Source of the DNA: Ctena decussata
Taxonomy: Eukaryota > Mollusca > Bivalvia > Lucinida > Lucinidae
DNA length: 64,000 nucleotides
Assembly: GCA_963989385.1 (NCBI GenBank)
Contig: OZ022498.1
Coordinates: 8,749,501-8,813,500 of the forward strand
Direction of reading: 5' to 3'
The position numbers were made by a program, and so were the translations under genes. A model generated the notes under the pieces. That model was not told the origin of the DNA and made no database searches. It saw nothing but the letters and a program-made list of their open reading frames with translations. Positions 45,071-57,189 of the stretch are shown one piece after another; within the stretch, counting starts at the first letter, position 1, and every line of letters begins with the position of its first letter.

Positions 45071-45200
45071 GTTATAAAACTTGAGTACATTCTCAAACTC
45101 AAAATAAAGAACACTGATAGGCTGTTTCCGAGCACATGCTCGGAAGCAGCCAGTCAGTGTGCTTTATTTTGAGTTTGATATTATTCTTAAGTTTTATAAC
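45071..45200. mobile_element. Foldback element, GTTATAAAACTT ends, long form
   Basis: gttataaaacttgagtacat pairs with the right end ttaagttttataac. ctcaaactcaaaataaag pairs with ctttattttgagtttga. The tip is gagcacatgctcggaagcag. A shorter copy is at 63373-63467. Confidence 0.75.
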
Positions 45201-45503
45201 CTCGAACCAAGATATGTATCCCGTTTGTAGTATCTTATATTGCATCCATCTGTACAGCTGTCCACTAAGCTTTCATTTCTTTTTACTTTGAAATAGAATT
45301 TACGTGTAGTTAAAATAGATATATAATTTACAGAGGGTTTTGATTTTTGTTATATTGGTCTACAGCTCCTCTGTGTTGGCCTGAATGTGCCTGTTATCAA
45401 AGACCGACTTTTTCGTTTTGTTGTTTGGGTTTCTCGCTTCTTCTTTTCGGTGTCTTTGGTGTGTTGTAGTGGCATTTCCTGGGTATATTCAATAGTAATT
45501 AAT

Positions 45504-45741
45504 GAGCCGCGACACGACAAAACAAACGAAGTGGCATGTGCGCCTAGCGAGACCTCACATCAGCCTGGGCATCCGCCCAGTCTGATCGGAGTATTTGCTG
45601 TCCACATGAAGCTAGCTTAGACCCTTAGCTACCCTTTGAGTGCACAGCGAAGACCTTGATCAGACTTGGCAGATGCACAGGCTGATCTGAGTCTTCGCTG
45701 GGAGTGCATGCCACTTTGTTGGTTTTATCACGTCGCGGCTC
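45504..45741. mobile_element. Foldback MITE family B, copy 8
   Basis: It runs from gagccgcgacacgacaaaac to tatcacgtcgcggctc. The flanks taat and atat do not match, so the duplication is not confirmed. Confidence 0.83.
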
Positions 45742-45824
45742 ATATATATTTTCATAACATACCCTTTAGAACATGGAAAATAGGTACAGCGACAGTCGCT
45801 ACTTCAGGTTTTAGCTCAACAAAT

Positions 45825-46010
45825 TAGCATTCTGAATATGACAACCTCCCTGGATATTAGTAGCATTACTATGACATTAACTCTTGTGAGCATGGTCCAC
45901 AAATAGCTAATAATTCTACAACAAATTATGCCCTGATCTGAGTAGCAATTTACTGAAATTACTAGAATAGCTGCTGGTATATTGTGAAGACCACTTACAG
46001 GGCTTTAAAC
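45825..46010 (+). repeat. Repeat R, copy 3 (partial)
   Basis: aacaaattagcattctgaat, then atgacaacctcc and later actagaatagctgctggt match the middle of repeat R at 29260 and 30420. Confidence 0.45.
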
Positions 46011-46914
46011 ATGCACTAGGATATTGATTTTAGAATCAACTCGGAAACTGAGCACACTAAGAGTCGAATAAACGGATGAGGGAAGCAAGACTAATGCATC
46101 ACGTCAGGTAAACGTCTCACAAAAGGGCTGTTTGGAGACCAAGCAGCTTTACGCATTGAGGTAGCATCACTCTTTATGCCACAAAATAAGAAATGCACAC
46201 TACGCCGGAAATGACAGGATACCAGCAATCCTAGTAAAGAAATGGTGAATATTCAATCTGCAGGCAGGGGAGATCATTGCAAACAATTTCAGAACTGGAC
46301 AAAGTACCAAAGAAAATATACTAACTTTAGAATTGTCTGTAACAAATACCTCTATCATCATGACGGTCTCTATATTATGTATTCAATAAGTACATAATTG
46401 GCTGGAAGTCGTGGCCGCTGTTGAACATTTGATTACAAACTCAATGAAACTGACTCTGCTTTTTTCGTTTCTTTGGTGCATTTCTTCCTTTCAAAGGATC
46501 TACCTATTCAAAACCCTAATTTTATCTTCACTGAAGCTGCTATAAAGTGCCGTGTGGCGGCCGTTATCTTTTCATCAAACTGAAGATTATATAATTTATA
46601 GTCCGTTCGTTTAGATTCATATTGAACGTAGAGTTCTGTTTAAGCCGATGTTAGAGGGAGTGACCGGTCTTGCACATTTCATTACTGGCCCTTTACAGAC
46701 TCGAAAATTGTCTGCTATTTAATTTCTTTGATGTATTCTTTGCTTCTAAAGGGACTATTTTTTTAAACCTAGTTTTTGCAGGGTACCACGTGCAACTCTG
46801 GAAACTCATGTTTGAAACTCTTGAAAATCATAAGGGTCATTACTGGAAACAGACCAATCACGCATAAGGCTAACAAGTGATATTGATAAACATCTAGGAG
46901 CTATGAAATAGCTT
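46011..46914. other. Intergenic, no gene seen
   Basis: Nothing I can assign. The frame at 46670-46867 has no family resemblance. Confidence 0.45.
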
Positions 46915-47345
46915 AAGGTGAAAGTGTATACTTTCAGGCGAAAATTATGACATTTTCCCCACCCTTCTCAATGGGGCCAACTCTTAAAGGAAAGCTGGTT
47001 GGATGGTTGTTTGGGCTTAATGGCTCTTTGAGACAGTATTACAATCTATATCAAGCCGTCTGCCAGAGAGCGGGAGAAAGAAAAGAAATGATAGGCGAGA
47101 GAAAAATATCCTAACAACCCCACCCGCACCTACTGCAATCACAGTAGGCCTTTGTCATTACGAAACACCAAGCACTGAAAGCTACCCAGCACATCGCCCG
47201 ACCCAACCTACCCCCGAAAGAAAAGATTTTGGTCTCCTAAGAGCAAGTGATTTCTTCCCTTTAAGAGTAGACCTCGTTTTCAAAAGGCTTTAAATATCGT
47301 CTAGGGGAAACAAAATGGAAGACATAAAAGTTGTTTTCCAATGTC
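46915..47345. mobile_element. Family C copy 8, split by a 228-bp insertion (46998-47225)
   Basis: The left half ends at ccaactcttaaaggaaagc (46979-46997). The right half resumes at gattttggtctcctaagagc (47226 on) with ttctttccctttaagagtag-like sequence. The inserted piece starts tggttggatggttgtttggg. Confidence 0.65.
46998..47225 (+). repeat. Dispersed repeat S, copy 1
   Basis: cggctctttgagacagtat-type sequence, tatatcaagccgtc, gagagcggg and cagtaggcctttg occur here and again at 47352-47585 in the same order. It is probably a SINE or other short non-autonomous element. No Pol III boxes are certain. Confidence 0.6.
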
Positions 47346-47351
47346 TAAATG

Positions 47352-47585
47352 TAGGTTGGTTGGTTATTTTGGGTTTAACGGACGGCTCTTTGAGACAGTA
47401 TTTCAGCCTATATCAAGCCGTCCTCAGAGAGCGGTAGTAAGAAAAGAGATGATAGGCGCGAGACAAAATCCAAACAACACCCATCCGCACATACCGCCAG
47501 CACAGTAGGCCTTTGCCCTACTATTATCAAAATCAGTTGAACGCCCCAGCGCTAAATATTGCCCAGTACCATCGCCTAATGGTAA
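47352..47585 (+). repeat. Dispersed repeat S, copy 2
   Basis: taggttggttggttattttg, then gacggctctttgagacagta and cagcacagtaggcctttgcc match copy 1 over about 225 bases. The open frame starting 47513 lies within it. Confidence 0.6.
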
Positions 47586-48362
47586 AGAATTCTGGGGCTG
47601 TACCCATACATCCCCAGCTATTACCTAAATACTCTAGCACAGACAGCAGTGCGGAGAATGACACTCCTATAACCAATAACTCAAATATACTCAATTACTC
47701 AAATATAAGGCCCTTGAACAGAATTTAGAAACAGTAAGCAGCTGCATATACGAGGAGAGGGGTCCAAATCACGAGCTGCCGCTGCTGTCCCCAACAGCAG
47801 CTGCTGCTCTCCCAACAGCAGCTGCTACTGCGACAATAGCTGCTGCTGAGGATTTCTCTGTAAATTATAGTTTTTGACTAAAATTCATGCAGGAAAGTAT
47901 GTGTGAAGCCGTCATACTCTAATATATTGCAAATTCCACCTAATGAACGATTGCTACATGCCTGGATTTGAAACAAAAACAAAAATGCCAATCTATTGAT
48001 ATTTGAGAGTGCAGCTGCATGTATAGAAAGTGTGAGACATTAGCAGTTCTCGTTCATTTTACAAGTATTCGCTTTTTAAAAAAAACGCCAACGCTCATTG
48101 GGCATATCGTTTAAAAGACAAATTTATGTGTAGGGAAAGAGTTTTTTGTGTCTTTTTAATCAGCTAGGTGCTTGGGTGAAGCATTAATGCTAAACAATAT
48201 CTTGCAATGATTTATGGTATTTATACACAAGAAAATACTGAAAAAATACGGAGAGTCAAACGTCATGTAACATTTCAGTAGTGTTGTCATTGGGTTTTTG
48301 CAAATTTCAAACTGTAAATTCTTCAGTGAAAAGAGTTTATCCTACCATCGGTTGTCTCCTCA

Positions 48363-48466
48363 CAGCAGACACACAGAGTTGAATCAAACTGACTCGACGT
48401 TGATTCCACGTCGTGACATTGAATCAAGGTTGTGTCAATGTTGATTTAACGCGAGGTGCCCAGCTA
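48363..48466. mobile_element. ACGTC-type palindrome, decayed
   Basis: gactcgacgttgattccacg and tgtcaatgttgatttaacgc with ggtgcccagc at the right recall the element at 39144. Confidence 0.4.
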
Positions 48467-50095
48467 ACGCTTTTCTGTCCAGTCGGAACGTATAGGGAAG
48501 CTAAATGCAGCGAGTTGGATTCACGGCATATATTTCATTTTTTTTCTTTCTCTTTACGATAAATACACGTAACACAGACCAAGGATTGATTCGGAGACAA
48601 GTCTTAGAATGTTCGAATGGGTCATCTGCTTAAGAAATGACATTTTCAGGTTATATTTTTTATTCTTTTCCCACTTTTTTCTCAGAAAAGACCTGCGATT
48701 TTACGATCTGTTCAACAGGTTATACATGTACATGTATCCGGTCGATGGGAGGGTGATGATGATAGGTTGTGGGCTATGGTACCCCGTTTACGATTAAAAA
48801 AGACTTTTTTTTGCGAGAACTTAGACGTTGAAACTATGTCGCCTGATCATGTCAACTGGCCAGAGCTCACAGTTGTCAGAGTTTGATTTTGAGAGAGTCT
48901 TTATTTAAAGATTGACAATTATAAGCAATTCCAGCAATGCACCATGTCAACTAGACTATGAAGCTTGCTTAAGGGTTCTTGAGGTATACGATATATGCCA
49001 TTTTTCTCCAGGAGTATGGGATATGAGCCTTTTACTTTCAGGGATACGGGATACTGTGATACTTTAATCATGGGGATATTTGTCAGATTATTTTCACGGG
49101 GGATAAGGGATACAAAGCTGTTTGATTTAAAGGATATTGGATATATCCTCCACCCATTCCCTATCTATACAAGCCTCGCTAGTGTTGCTGGGTCTATAAA
49201 AGACCCTGAAACTGCCATTTTCAATAAGTTTTGCTTTTTCAGTAACGAAATAAAGAACATAGCGTTGTGGTTTGCCATAAACATAGACAGGGATGAAATG
49301 AATGCACAGGCTTATCTGAGTCTTCGCTATTCGCACATGCTATCTTAGTACATCTACAGCCCAACTCCTGATCTTCATGTATGACCATACGGCCTGTCAT
49401 CTTCGCAAGCCAAGTGTACTAAGTCCACTTCGTTCCTTACGTAATAAACAAAATAGACTTAGCAGCCTTTGCTTGCGAAGTTTACAGCCTGTGTGACCAA
49501 ATTCACTTTGTATATTCCTTATGATCCAAATATCGTCTATGTGAACGGGGACGACAGCATGTCCTAATGATCGAAATATTTTCTTTTCGAACGTACAGAA
49601 TGTTTCTTCCCATTTCAAGTAACAATGTGTCATGTCTGATACCATCACGTACAAAATAGGAAAGAAGCTGATTATTATACAGGGAGGATGCACAGGCTGA
49701 TCTGATGCTTTGCTTTCACCGATAATCTGCACATTGTATAAATAGCATTATTTTGGCATGTCTCAAGTATTGCAGTTGCGGCATTACATCCAATGGGCAC
49801 AAACCCGCTGAAAGAACGTATGTATTAATGTCAATGTTGCCACGATGTTGTTTGTAAATTTAGAGTGCATCACCGTTGATACGACGTTTTTTAACATTGC
49901 ACTTGACAGTTTACACCCTAAAATTTAAGCGTTCCAATATTCGTGCAATGCTTCATTTTGCGAGCCAAGAGATATTCGAGAATATAAGCGTAAATAAATT
50001 GTCGCGAGTATTTATATGTAGGGTGTGGCTCGAATTAGGCATAATGCTGACTCTTATTTAAAGATTTTGTATACAGGGATGATGTTACAAGTATA
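48467..50095. other. No gene seen; small palindromes and family B scraps
   Basis: cttcgcaag (49401) and cttgcgaag (49471) form a loose inverted pair. Family B scraps occur near 49306-49335 and 49683-49705. A degenerate ggatatgg-type repeat lies at 48985-49150. No exon or RNA can be supported. Confidence 0.45.
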
Positions 50096-50099
50096 TAAA

Positions 50100-50215
50100 C
50101 GTCGGAAGCGCAGTCTGCTAAGACCTGGCTTACCTAGTTCGAATCCCGCGGCAGAGGAATTTGTCACACCGTAAACGGCGCTTCCTTGTGCGCAGAATAT
50201 CATTATCATCTAAAA
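50100..50215 (+). mobile_element. Possible tRNA-derived SINE fragment
   Basis: Box B-like gttcgaatccc at about 50138-50148 lies in a tRNA-like segment starting gtcggaagcgcagtctgcta, followed by acaccgtaaacggcgcttcc. The A box is weak. Confidence 0.4.
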
Positions 50216-50719
50216 TAAAATGCACCTTCCTTCTTTCTTTTTCGTATCAACATAGATACATCTTTCATACACGACAGTAAATGTGGTAACAAGAGGTACA
50301 CTATAACAATGCGTTATGCTTAGTGAACTTGAACAAGCGTGCAAAATTTATTCTACCGAATCTTCTAGTGTACTGATCGAATTTGAGAGTGATTGCCAGC
50401 GCATATTTGTAACCGCCCTGACATTTCTTTTGAATCAGGGTATATAACAACTATATTGTGACTATTATTATTAAAATTAAAAATAGCCAATCTTTCAGAT
50501 TCCTTGCACACATACATACTCTTAAGAGTACTAAGCAGTTTAAAGATCTGTTACAGTTAATGATTATTTTAAATTTTCTTCAAGCTTTATACCGGGTATT
50601 CCGCAACACCTTTTGTCCATCCGCCAGTCTATGCGTCCGTCTGTCACCAGTGGATTTCCTATATCTTACGTAAGTAATATAAGATAGATATCACCGAAAT
50701 TCTATGGGGTGCCGGTTAA
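50216..50719. other. No gene seen
   Basis: A/T-rich. A short ccgtctgtc-like scrap is near 50630. Confidence 0.4.
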
Positions 50720-51060
50720 CTATTCATTATCGTTTTATGATATCGATAAGTGAAAAAGTGCTATCCACTATACAAATAAGCGACATGCATAATTATTCAT
50801 GAATATCCGTGATTCGACTTATAGATGTACGGTATTCGAAGTATGAATATCAACTAGTCTAACTACTTTATGGATATCACCGATTCGATTCATGAATATC
50901 CATAGATCGATTTATAGATATCAACAAATTTGACATTTATGGATATCACTAAGTCAAATTATTGATGTCAATAAATCGAAATTGTGATATTTATAATTCG
51001 AATTAGTGCTATCCATTTCTCATTTAGATTATTGGATATCCACACTTTGGATTATTGATA
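50720..51060. repeat. GATATC/ATTCGAAT palindromic repeat, block 1
   Basis: Units of 20-30 bases alternate ggatatc or gatatc with attcga/tcgaatt words. The unit is self-complementary, so orientation is undefined. The second block is at 59390-60350. Confidence 0.65.
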
Positions 51061-51420
51061 TCAATAACTTGTGGACTGCCTGCTGTTGAAGTTAGGTAGT
51101 GATAGTGGTATCTGCTGCTACTACTGTAATGATATCTGTATTTGCCATCTATTGGTGGACTGCTTGCTGTTAAAGATAGGTAATGCGAGTGACAGCTGTT
51201 GATATCTGTATCTGCCATCTGTTGGTGGACGGCCTGCTGTTAGAGATAGGTAGAGAAAGTGACATCTGTTAATACTGCTGCAATGATATCTGTATCTGCC
51301 ATCTGTTGGTGGACAGCCTGCTGTTAAAATATAGGTAATTAGAGTGACTTTAGTTTTATTGCAATATATCTGATATACAGATATCTGTATCTGGTGATGG
51401 TAATGATAACAGGGGCTGCT
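51060..51420 (-). repeat. About 85-bp array, short block (CTG orientation)
   Basis: Three to four units contain tgttggtggactgcctgctg, ttaaagataggta and gatatctgtatctgccatct. The same unit forms 53340-54720. Confidence 0.7.
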
Positions 51421-51429
51421 ACTGGATCA

Positions 51430-53340
51430 AAACTTACCGTAGATAGTGCTACTGACCACCATCAGCAGCTGCCAAAGAACCATCAGCAGCTGTTGCTTTC
51501 ATCAGATGATGCAGCAAAAACTATTCTTACTACTTATAGTAGCCGATGATGCCCCTCTGTTCTTCCATATCGTCCGATGATGCGGTAACTTATAATAACA
51601 GCAGGAGCTGCTAATGCCACCACCATCAGCAGCTGCCAAACCACCATCAGCAGCTGCAAAACCACCATCAGCAGCTGATGCTTTTATCAGACGCAGCTGC
51701 AGCAGCAGCTGCCATACCGCCATCAGCTGCTGATGCTTTCCTCAAAAGCAGCATCAAAAGTTTTTCCTACTACTAATGGCAGCAGCTTATGTCCTTTTTG
51801 TTCTCCGATATCGGCAGATGATGGTGTCATTAACAGTAAGAGCAACAGCTGCTTATGCCACCACCGTCAGCAGCTGCAAAACCACCATCAGCAGCTGCAA
51901 AACAACCATCAGCAGCTGTTGCTTTTATCAGACACAGCTGCAGCAGCAGCTTCCATACCGCCATCAGCAGCTGATGCTTTCCTCCAAAGCAGCATCAAAA
52001 GTTTTTCCTACTACTGATGGCAGCAGCTTATGTCCTTTTTGTTCTCCGATATCAGCAGATGATGGTGCCATTAAAAGTAACAGCAGCAGCTGCGAAAGAG
52101 CCACCTCCATCAGCTCCTGCCAAACCACCATCAGCAGCTGCTTAACCAACATCAGCAGCTGATGCTTTTATCAGACGCAGCTGCAGCAGCAGCTGCCATA
52201 CCGCCATCAGCAGCTGATGCTGATTAACAGTAACATCAGAAGCTGCTTATTGTACCACTGATAATAACAGCAGCACCTGCTTATGCCACCAGCATCAGCA
52301 GCTGCCAAACTACCATCTGCAGCTGCAAAACCACCATCAGCAGCTGATGCATTTTTCAAAAGCAGCAGCAGCAGCTGCCATACCGCCATCAGCCGCTGAT
52401 GCTTTCCTCCAAAGCAGCATCAAAAGTTTTTCCTACTACTGATGGCAGCAGCTTATGTCCTTTTTGTTCTCCGATATCGGCAGATGATGGTGTCATTAAC
52501 AGTAACATCAGCAGCTGCTTACGTTACCACCATCAGCAGCTGCCAAAAAAAAACAAACATTAGCAGCTGTTGTTTTCATCAAAAGGTGCAGCAAAAGAAA
52601 GTCTGACTACTTATAGAAGCAGTTGATGCCCCTCTGTTCTTCCATATCAGCAGATGATGTGGTCGCGGATGATAACAGCAGCAGCAGCTTATGCCACCAC
52701 CATCAGCAGCTGCCAACCACCATCAGCAACTACTAAACCACCATCAGCAGCTGATGCTTTTATCAGACGCAGCTGCAGAAGCTGATGCTTTCATCAAAAG
52801 CAGCATCAAAAGTTTTTCCTACTTCTGATAACAGCAGCTTATGTTCCTTTTGTTCTCCGATATCGGCAGATGATGGTGTCATTAACAGTAACATCAGCAG
52901 CTGCTTATGTTACCGCCATCATCAGCTGCCAAAGAACCATCAGCAGCTGGTGCTTTCGTCAAAAGATGCAGCAAAGCTATTTTTACTTCTAATAGGTAGT
53001 AAGTGTCCTTTTGTTCTTTCATATCGGCAAATGATGTGGTCGCAGATATTAACATCAGCAGCTGCTTATCACATCACCACCACATCACCACCAACAGCTG
53101 CCAAACCACCAACAGTAGCTGCTGATGTTTTCATAAAAAAACAGCAAAAGCTATTCTTTCTCATGATATCCCATTGTTCTCCAATATCGCCAAATGATGT
53201 TGTCATTAATACGAAAATGAGCACCTGCTTACGTTACAACCATCAGCAACTGCTAAACCACCATCAGCAGCTGATGCTTTTATCAAACGCATCTGCAGAA
53301 GCTATTCTTACTACTAATAGCAGCAGCTGAGTGTCAGCTG
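51430..53340 (+). repeat. CAGCAGCTG-rich compound array
   Basis: It is built of ccaccatcagcagctgccaa and cagcagctgatgctttcatc blocks, with a recurrent spacer agcagcatcaaaagtttttc / ttttgttctccgatatcggc. Long frames here are repeat translations rich in Ser, Gln, Ala and Leu. The CAGCTG hexamer is frequent throughout. Confidence 0.8.
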
Positions 53341-54720
53341 TTGCTGCTGTTGGATTAAATATCTGTATCTACCATCTGTTGGTGGACTGCTTGCTGTTGA
53401 AGATAGGTAGTGAGAGTGTCAGCTGTTGCTGCTGCTTGATTGAATATCTGTATCAGTAAGCAGCTTGTGGATTGCCTGCTGTTGAAGATAGGTGGTGACA
53501 GTGACAGCTGTTGCCGCTGCAGCATTAAATATCTGTATCTGCCATCTGTTTGTGGACTGCCTGCTGCTGAAGAAGGGTAGTGAGGGTGACAGCTGTTGCT
53601 GCTGCTGGATTGAATATCTGTATCTGCAAGCAGTTGGTGGACTGCCTGCTGTTGAAGATAGATTGTGAGAGTGACAGCTGTTGCTGCTGCTGGATTAAAT
53701 ATTTGTTCATGCAATCTGTTGGTGGACTGCCTGCTGTTGAAGATAGATAGTGAGAGTGACAGCTGTTGCTGCTGCTGGATTAAATTTCTATATCTGCCAT
53801 CTGCTTGCTTTTGACGATAGGTAGTGAGGGTGACAGCTGTTGCTGCTGCTGTACTAGATATCTGTATCTGCCTTCTGTTTATGGACTGCCTGCTGTTGAA
53901 GACAGGTGGTCAGAGTTACAGCTGTTGCTCCTGCTGTATTAAATATCTGTATCTGCCATCTGTTGGTGGACTGTCTGCTGTTCAAGTAAGGTAGTGAGAG
54001 CGACAGCTGTTGCTGCTGCTGGATTAAATATCTGTATCTACCATCTGTAGGTGGACTGCCTGCTGTTGAAGATAGGTAGTGAGAGTGACAGCTGTTGCTG
54101 CTGCTGGATTAAATATCTGTATCTATCATCTGTAGGTGGACTGCCTGCTGTTGAAGATAGGTAGTGAAAGTGACAGCTGTTGCTGCTGCTGTACTAAATA
54201 TCTGTATCTACCTTCTGTTGGTGGACTGTCTGCTGTTGAAGATATGTAATGAGAGTGACAGCTGTTGCTGCTGCTGGATTAAATATCTGTATCTGCCATC
54301 TGTTTGTGCACTACCCGTTTTGAAGATAGGTATTGAGTTACAGCTGTTGCTGCTGCTGGACAAATTATCTGTATCTGTCATCTGTTTGTGGACTACCTGC
54401 TTTTGAAGAAAGGTAGTGAGAGTGACAGCTGTTGCTGCTGCTGGATTAAATATCTGCATCTGCCATCTGTTGATGAACTGCCTGCTGTTGAAGATAGGTA
54501 GTGAGAATGGCAGGTGTTGCTTCTGCTGGATTAAATATCTATCTATCTAGTTATACTGCAACACCCATCGCGAGGATTACGTTATACATGTATCTGTATA
54601 TGTCATCTGTTTGTGGACTGCCTGCTGTTGAAGGAAATTAGTGAGAGTGACTTCAGTTGCTGCTGCTTGAATAATATCTTTTTTCTACCATCTGTTGGTG
54701 GTTATACTCATGATACCAGG
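53340..54720 (-). repeat. About 85-bp tandem array (CTG orientation)
   Basis: About fifteen units run ggtggactgcctgctgttga, agataggtagtgagagtgac, agctgttgctgctgctggat, taaatatctgtatctgccat. They are well conserved between neighbours, which suggests recent homogenisation. Confidence 0.85.
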
Positions 54721-55190
54721 AGCTGCTTCTGGAGACGAAACTAACCTTTGCTGCTGGCTTCTGTTACGAGGGTGATAGCTGCTGCTGACAGTGGACGGAG
54801 TGATATCTGCAGTAAGTTTTAGTGAGAGTTACTACTTCTTGTGGTGTACGTGACTAGAGTGATATATTGTGCTGTTGTTTATCAACGAGTGAAAACTGAT
54901 GCCGATGGTTTCTGTGATATTTGCTGTGACAACAGCAGCAGCTGTTGTATCTTCAAATTAACAGCAGTAGAAGTTATTTCATTCCTCCCCTTAGACAACA
55001 ACAGCAAATCTTACTCTCCACCTAGGTTGCAGGATGCGGCTCTTTTACAACCAGCTGCAGCAGCGTGTGAATTAACCCCCCCCCCCCCCCCCCCATAAAA
55101 TCTGCTACTTCTATCATCAGAAAAGAATAAGACAAAAGCGATAAGCCGTACTAACTGCAACTGCGGCATTAGCAATTGTACCAATTAAAA
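54721..55190. other. Array junction with poly-C(19) at 55076-55094
   Basis: It contains scattered cagcagc words and an uninterrupted run of 19 C. Nothing is coding with confidence. Confidence 0.6.
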
Positions 55191-56545
55191 ACCACCATCA
55201 ACAGCTAATGCTTTCGACAGATGGTGGTGCCACTAAAAACAACACCAGCACCTGCTTATGATACCACCATCAGTACTTGACACCACCATCAGCAGCCTAT
55301 GCTTTTACTTACAGCAGCAGCAAAATGTATTCTAAACACTAGTGGCAACAGCTGACATCCCTCTGATCTCCGATATAGGCAGATGATAGTGTCATTTACT
55401 AAAAGCAGCGGCTGCTTATGACACCACCATCAGCAACTGACATCACCATCAGCAGCTAATACTTAATCAACAGCATCCGTAATGGTTATTCTCAATACTA
55501 ATGACAGTAGCTGATATCCCTCTGTTCTCCGATATCGGCAGATGGTAGGGTCACTGTCACTAATAATAACATCAGCAGCTCATTCTGATACCACCATTTG
55601 CAACTGACATATTGGAGAACAGCGCACAAACTACCGAGTTTGTAATTTGCATATCTATTTATATCTGTGACCTTCTACCGTCACACTTTCATCAACAGCA
55701 GTAGTTATTCTAAATACTTATGGCAGCAGCTAATGTCCCGCTGTTCTCCAATATCAAAAGATGGTGGTGTCACTGTCACTAATAAACAACATCAGGAGCT
55801 GCTTATGACACCACCATCAGCAACTGACTACATTATCAGCAGCTGATGCTTCCATCAACAGCAGTAGTTATTCTAAATACTTATGGCAGCAGCTAATGTC
55901 CCGCTGTTCTCCAATATCAAAAGATGGTGGTGTCACTGTCACTAATAAACAACATCAGGAGCTGCTTATGACACCACCATCAGCAACTGACTACATGATC
56001 AGCAGCTGAGGATTTCATCAACAACAGCAGCAAAAGTTATCCTGAATACATTATGGCAGCAGCTGATGTCCTACTGTTCTCCGATATCGGCAGATGGTGG
56101 TGTAACTATAAAAAAAACACTAGCAGCTGCTTATGACAGCAGCATCAGGAACTGACTTCTCCATCAGCAGCTATTGCTTTTACTTACAGCAGCAGCAAAA
56201 GTTATTCTCAGTACTAATGACAGCACCTGATGTCCCTCTGATCTTCAATATCGACAGATGATGTGGTCTCTGGTACAAACATCAGCATCTGCTTATGAAA
56301 ACTGGCGGAGCAGCAGATGTTACTCCTGTCAAACCACCAACATTAGTGTCTGCAAATACTACACACGGCAAAAACAGTAATATAAGCCTAAATCCTTACA
56401 ATAAACAGTGGCTGACACTTTTAATAACACCATTATCACAGGCAGCATATATCAATCTTAAAAAAGAAAAGAATATTGAAAACAGCAGCATCAGTTGTCA
56501 CTATCATACCACGAACAGAAGCAGCAGTGTAACAGCAACAAAGTA
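55190..56545 (+). repeat. CAGCAGCTG compound array, long units
   Basis: The units are about 150-250 bp, with gacaccaccatcagcaactg, ttattctaaatactta and tgttctccgatatcggcaga. An exact or near-exact duplicate pair spans about 55672-55815 and 55860-55990. Confidence 0.75.
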
Positions 56546-56835
56546 GAAAAAGTTGCAACACTCTCTATCAACAACTAGAAACAACAAATATAAGGCCCCA
56601 GCACAAAATATCAAAAGATGTCAGTCTTGCAATAAAAAGAGTGTCAGGAAGTGTCTCTCTCACCACCAAATGTTGCATCACAAATTCTTTTCACACCCGT
56701 AGCGTTTATATATATATATGAAGAAGAATGTTTATTCAAGTGCTATATAGGTTATGTAGCCCTTGAGCATATACATGTACATACATGCAATACAAATATA
56801 AACGATGTGACAGGTAGTACAATAAGTGCATAATA

Positions 56836-57155
56836 CACTGTAAAAATACTGTAGATTTTACTGTAGAATAACTGGAAACCGGCTGCCAGTCCGTTTCCCG
56901 TTATTTTTACGGGTTTTTGCCTGTAAGACATTGTTGGAAATCACAAAATGGAAGTTTTATGTTAACTTGGCGCACTCGAAAATAACTTTGTATTGTTGAG
57001 GGGCTATCTAACCAAAACGACATCTGCTCTTTTCTGTCCCACTCTGCTTGATGATTCCTGCAATTTTTACGGGCGCACGTAAAAATAACGGTAAAAGGAC
57101 TGGCAGCTGGTTGCCAGTTATTTTACCGTAAAATCTACCGTTTATTTTTGCAGTG
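56836..57155. mobile_element. 320-bp foldback MITE family E, copy 1 (2-bp TSD ta)
   Basis: The ends are cactgtaaaaatactgtaga and ctaccgtttatttttgcagtg, with inner cggctgccagtc / gactggcagctg arms and ttatttttacggg / cgtaaaaataacgg arms. It is flanked by ta (56834-56835 and 57156-57157). Confidence 0.85.
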
Positions 57156-57189
57156 TATCACCTTAATAAAAAAGCTATTAATTTCTTTC

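Noticed and set aside
51502..54459. Ser/Gln/Ala/Leu-rich frames up to 181 codons in the CAG arrays as coding poly-amino-acid proteins
   Set aside because: They exist in several frames on both strands, which is expected from CAGCTG repeats; there are no splice or start signals of note.
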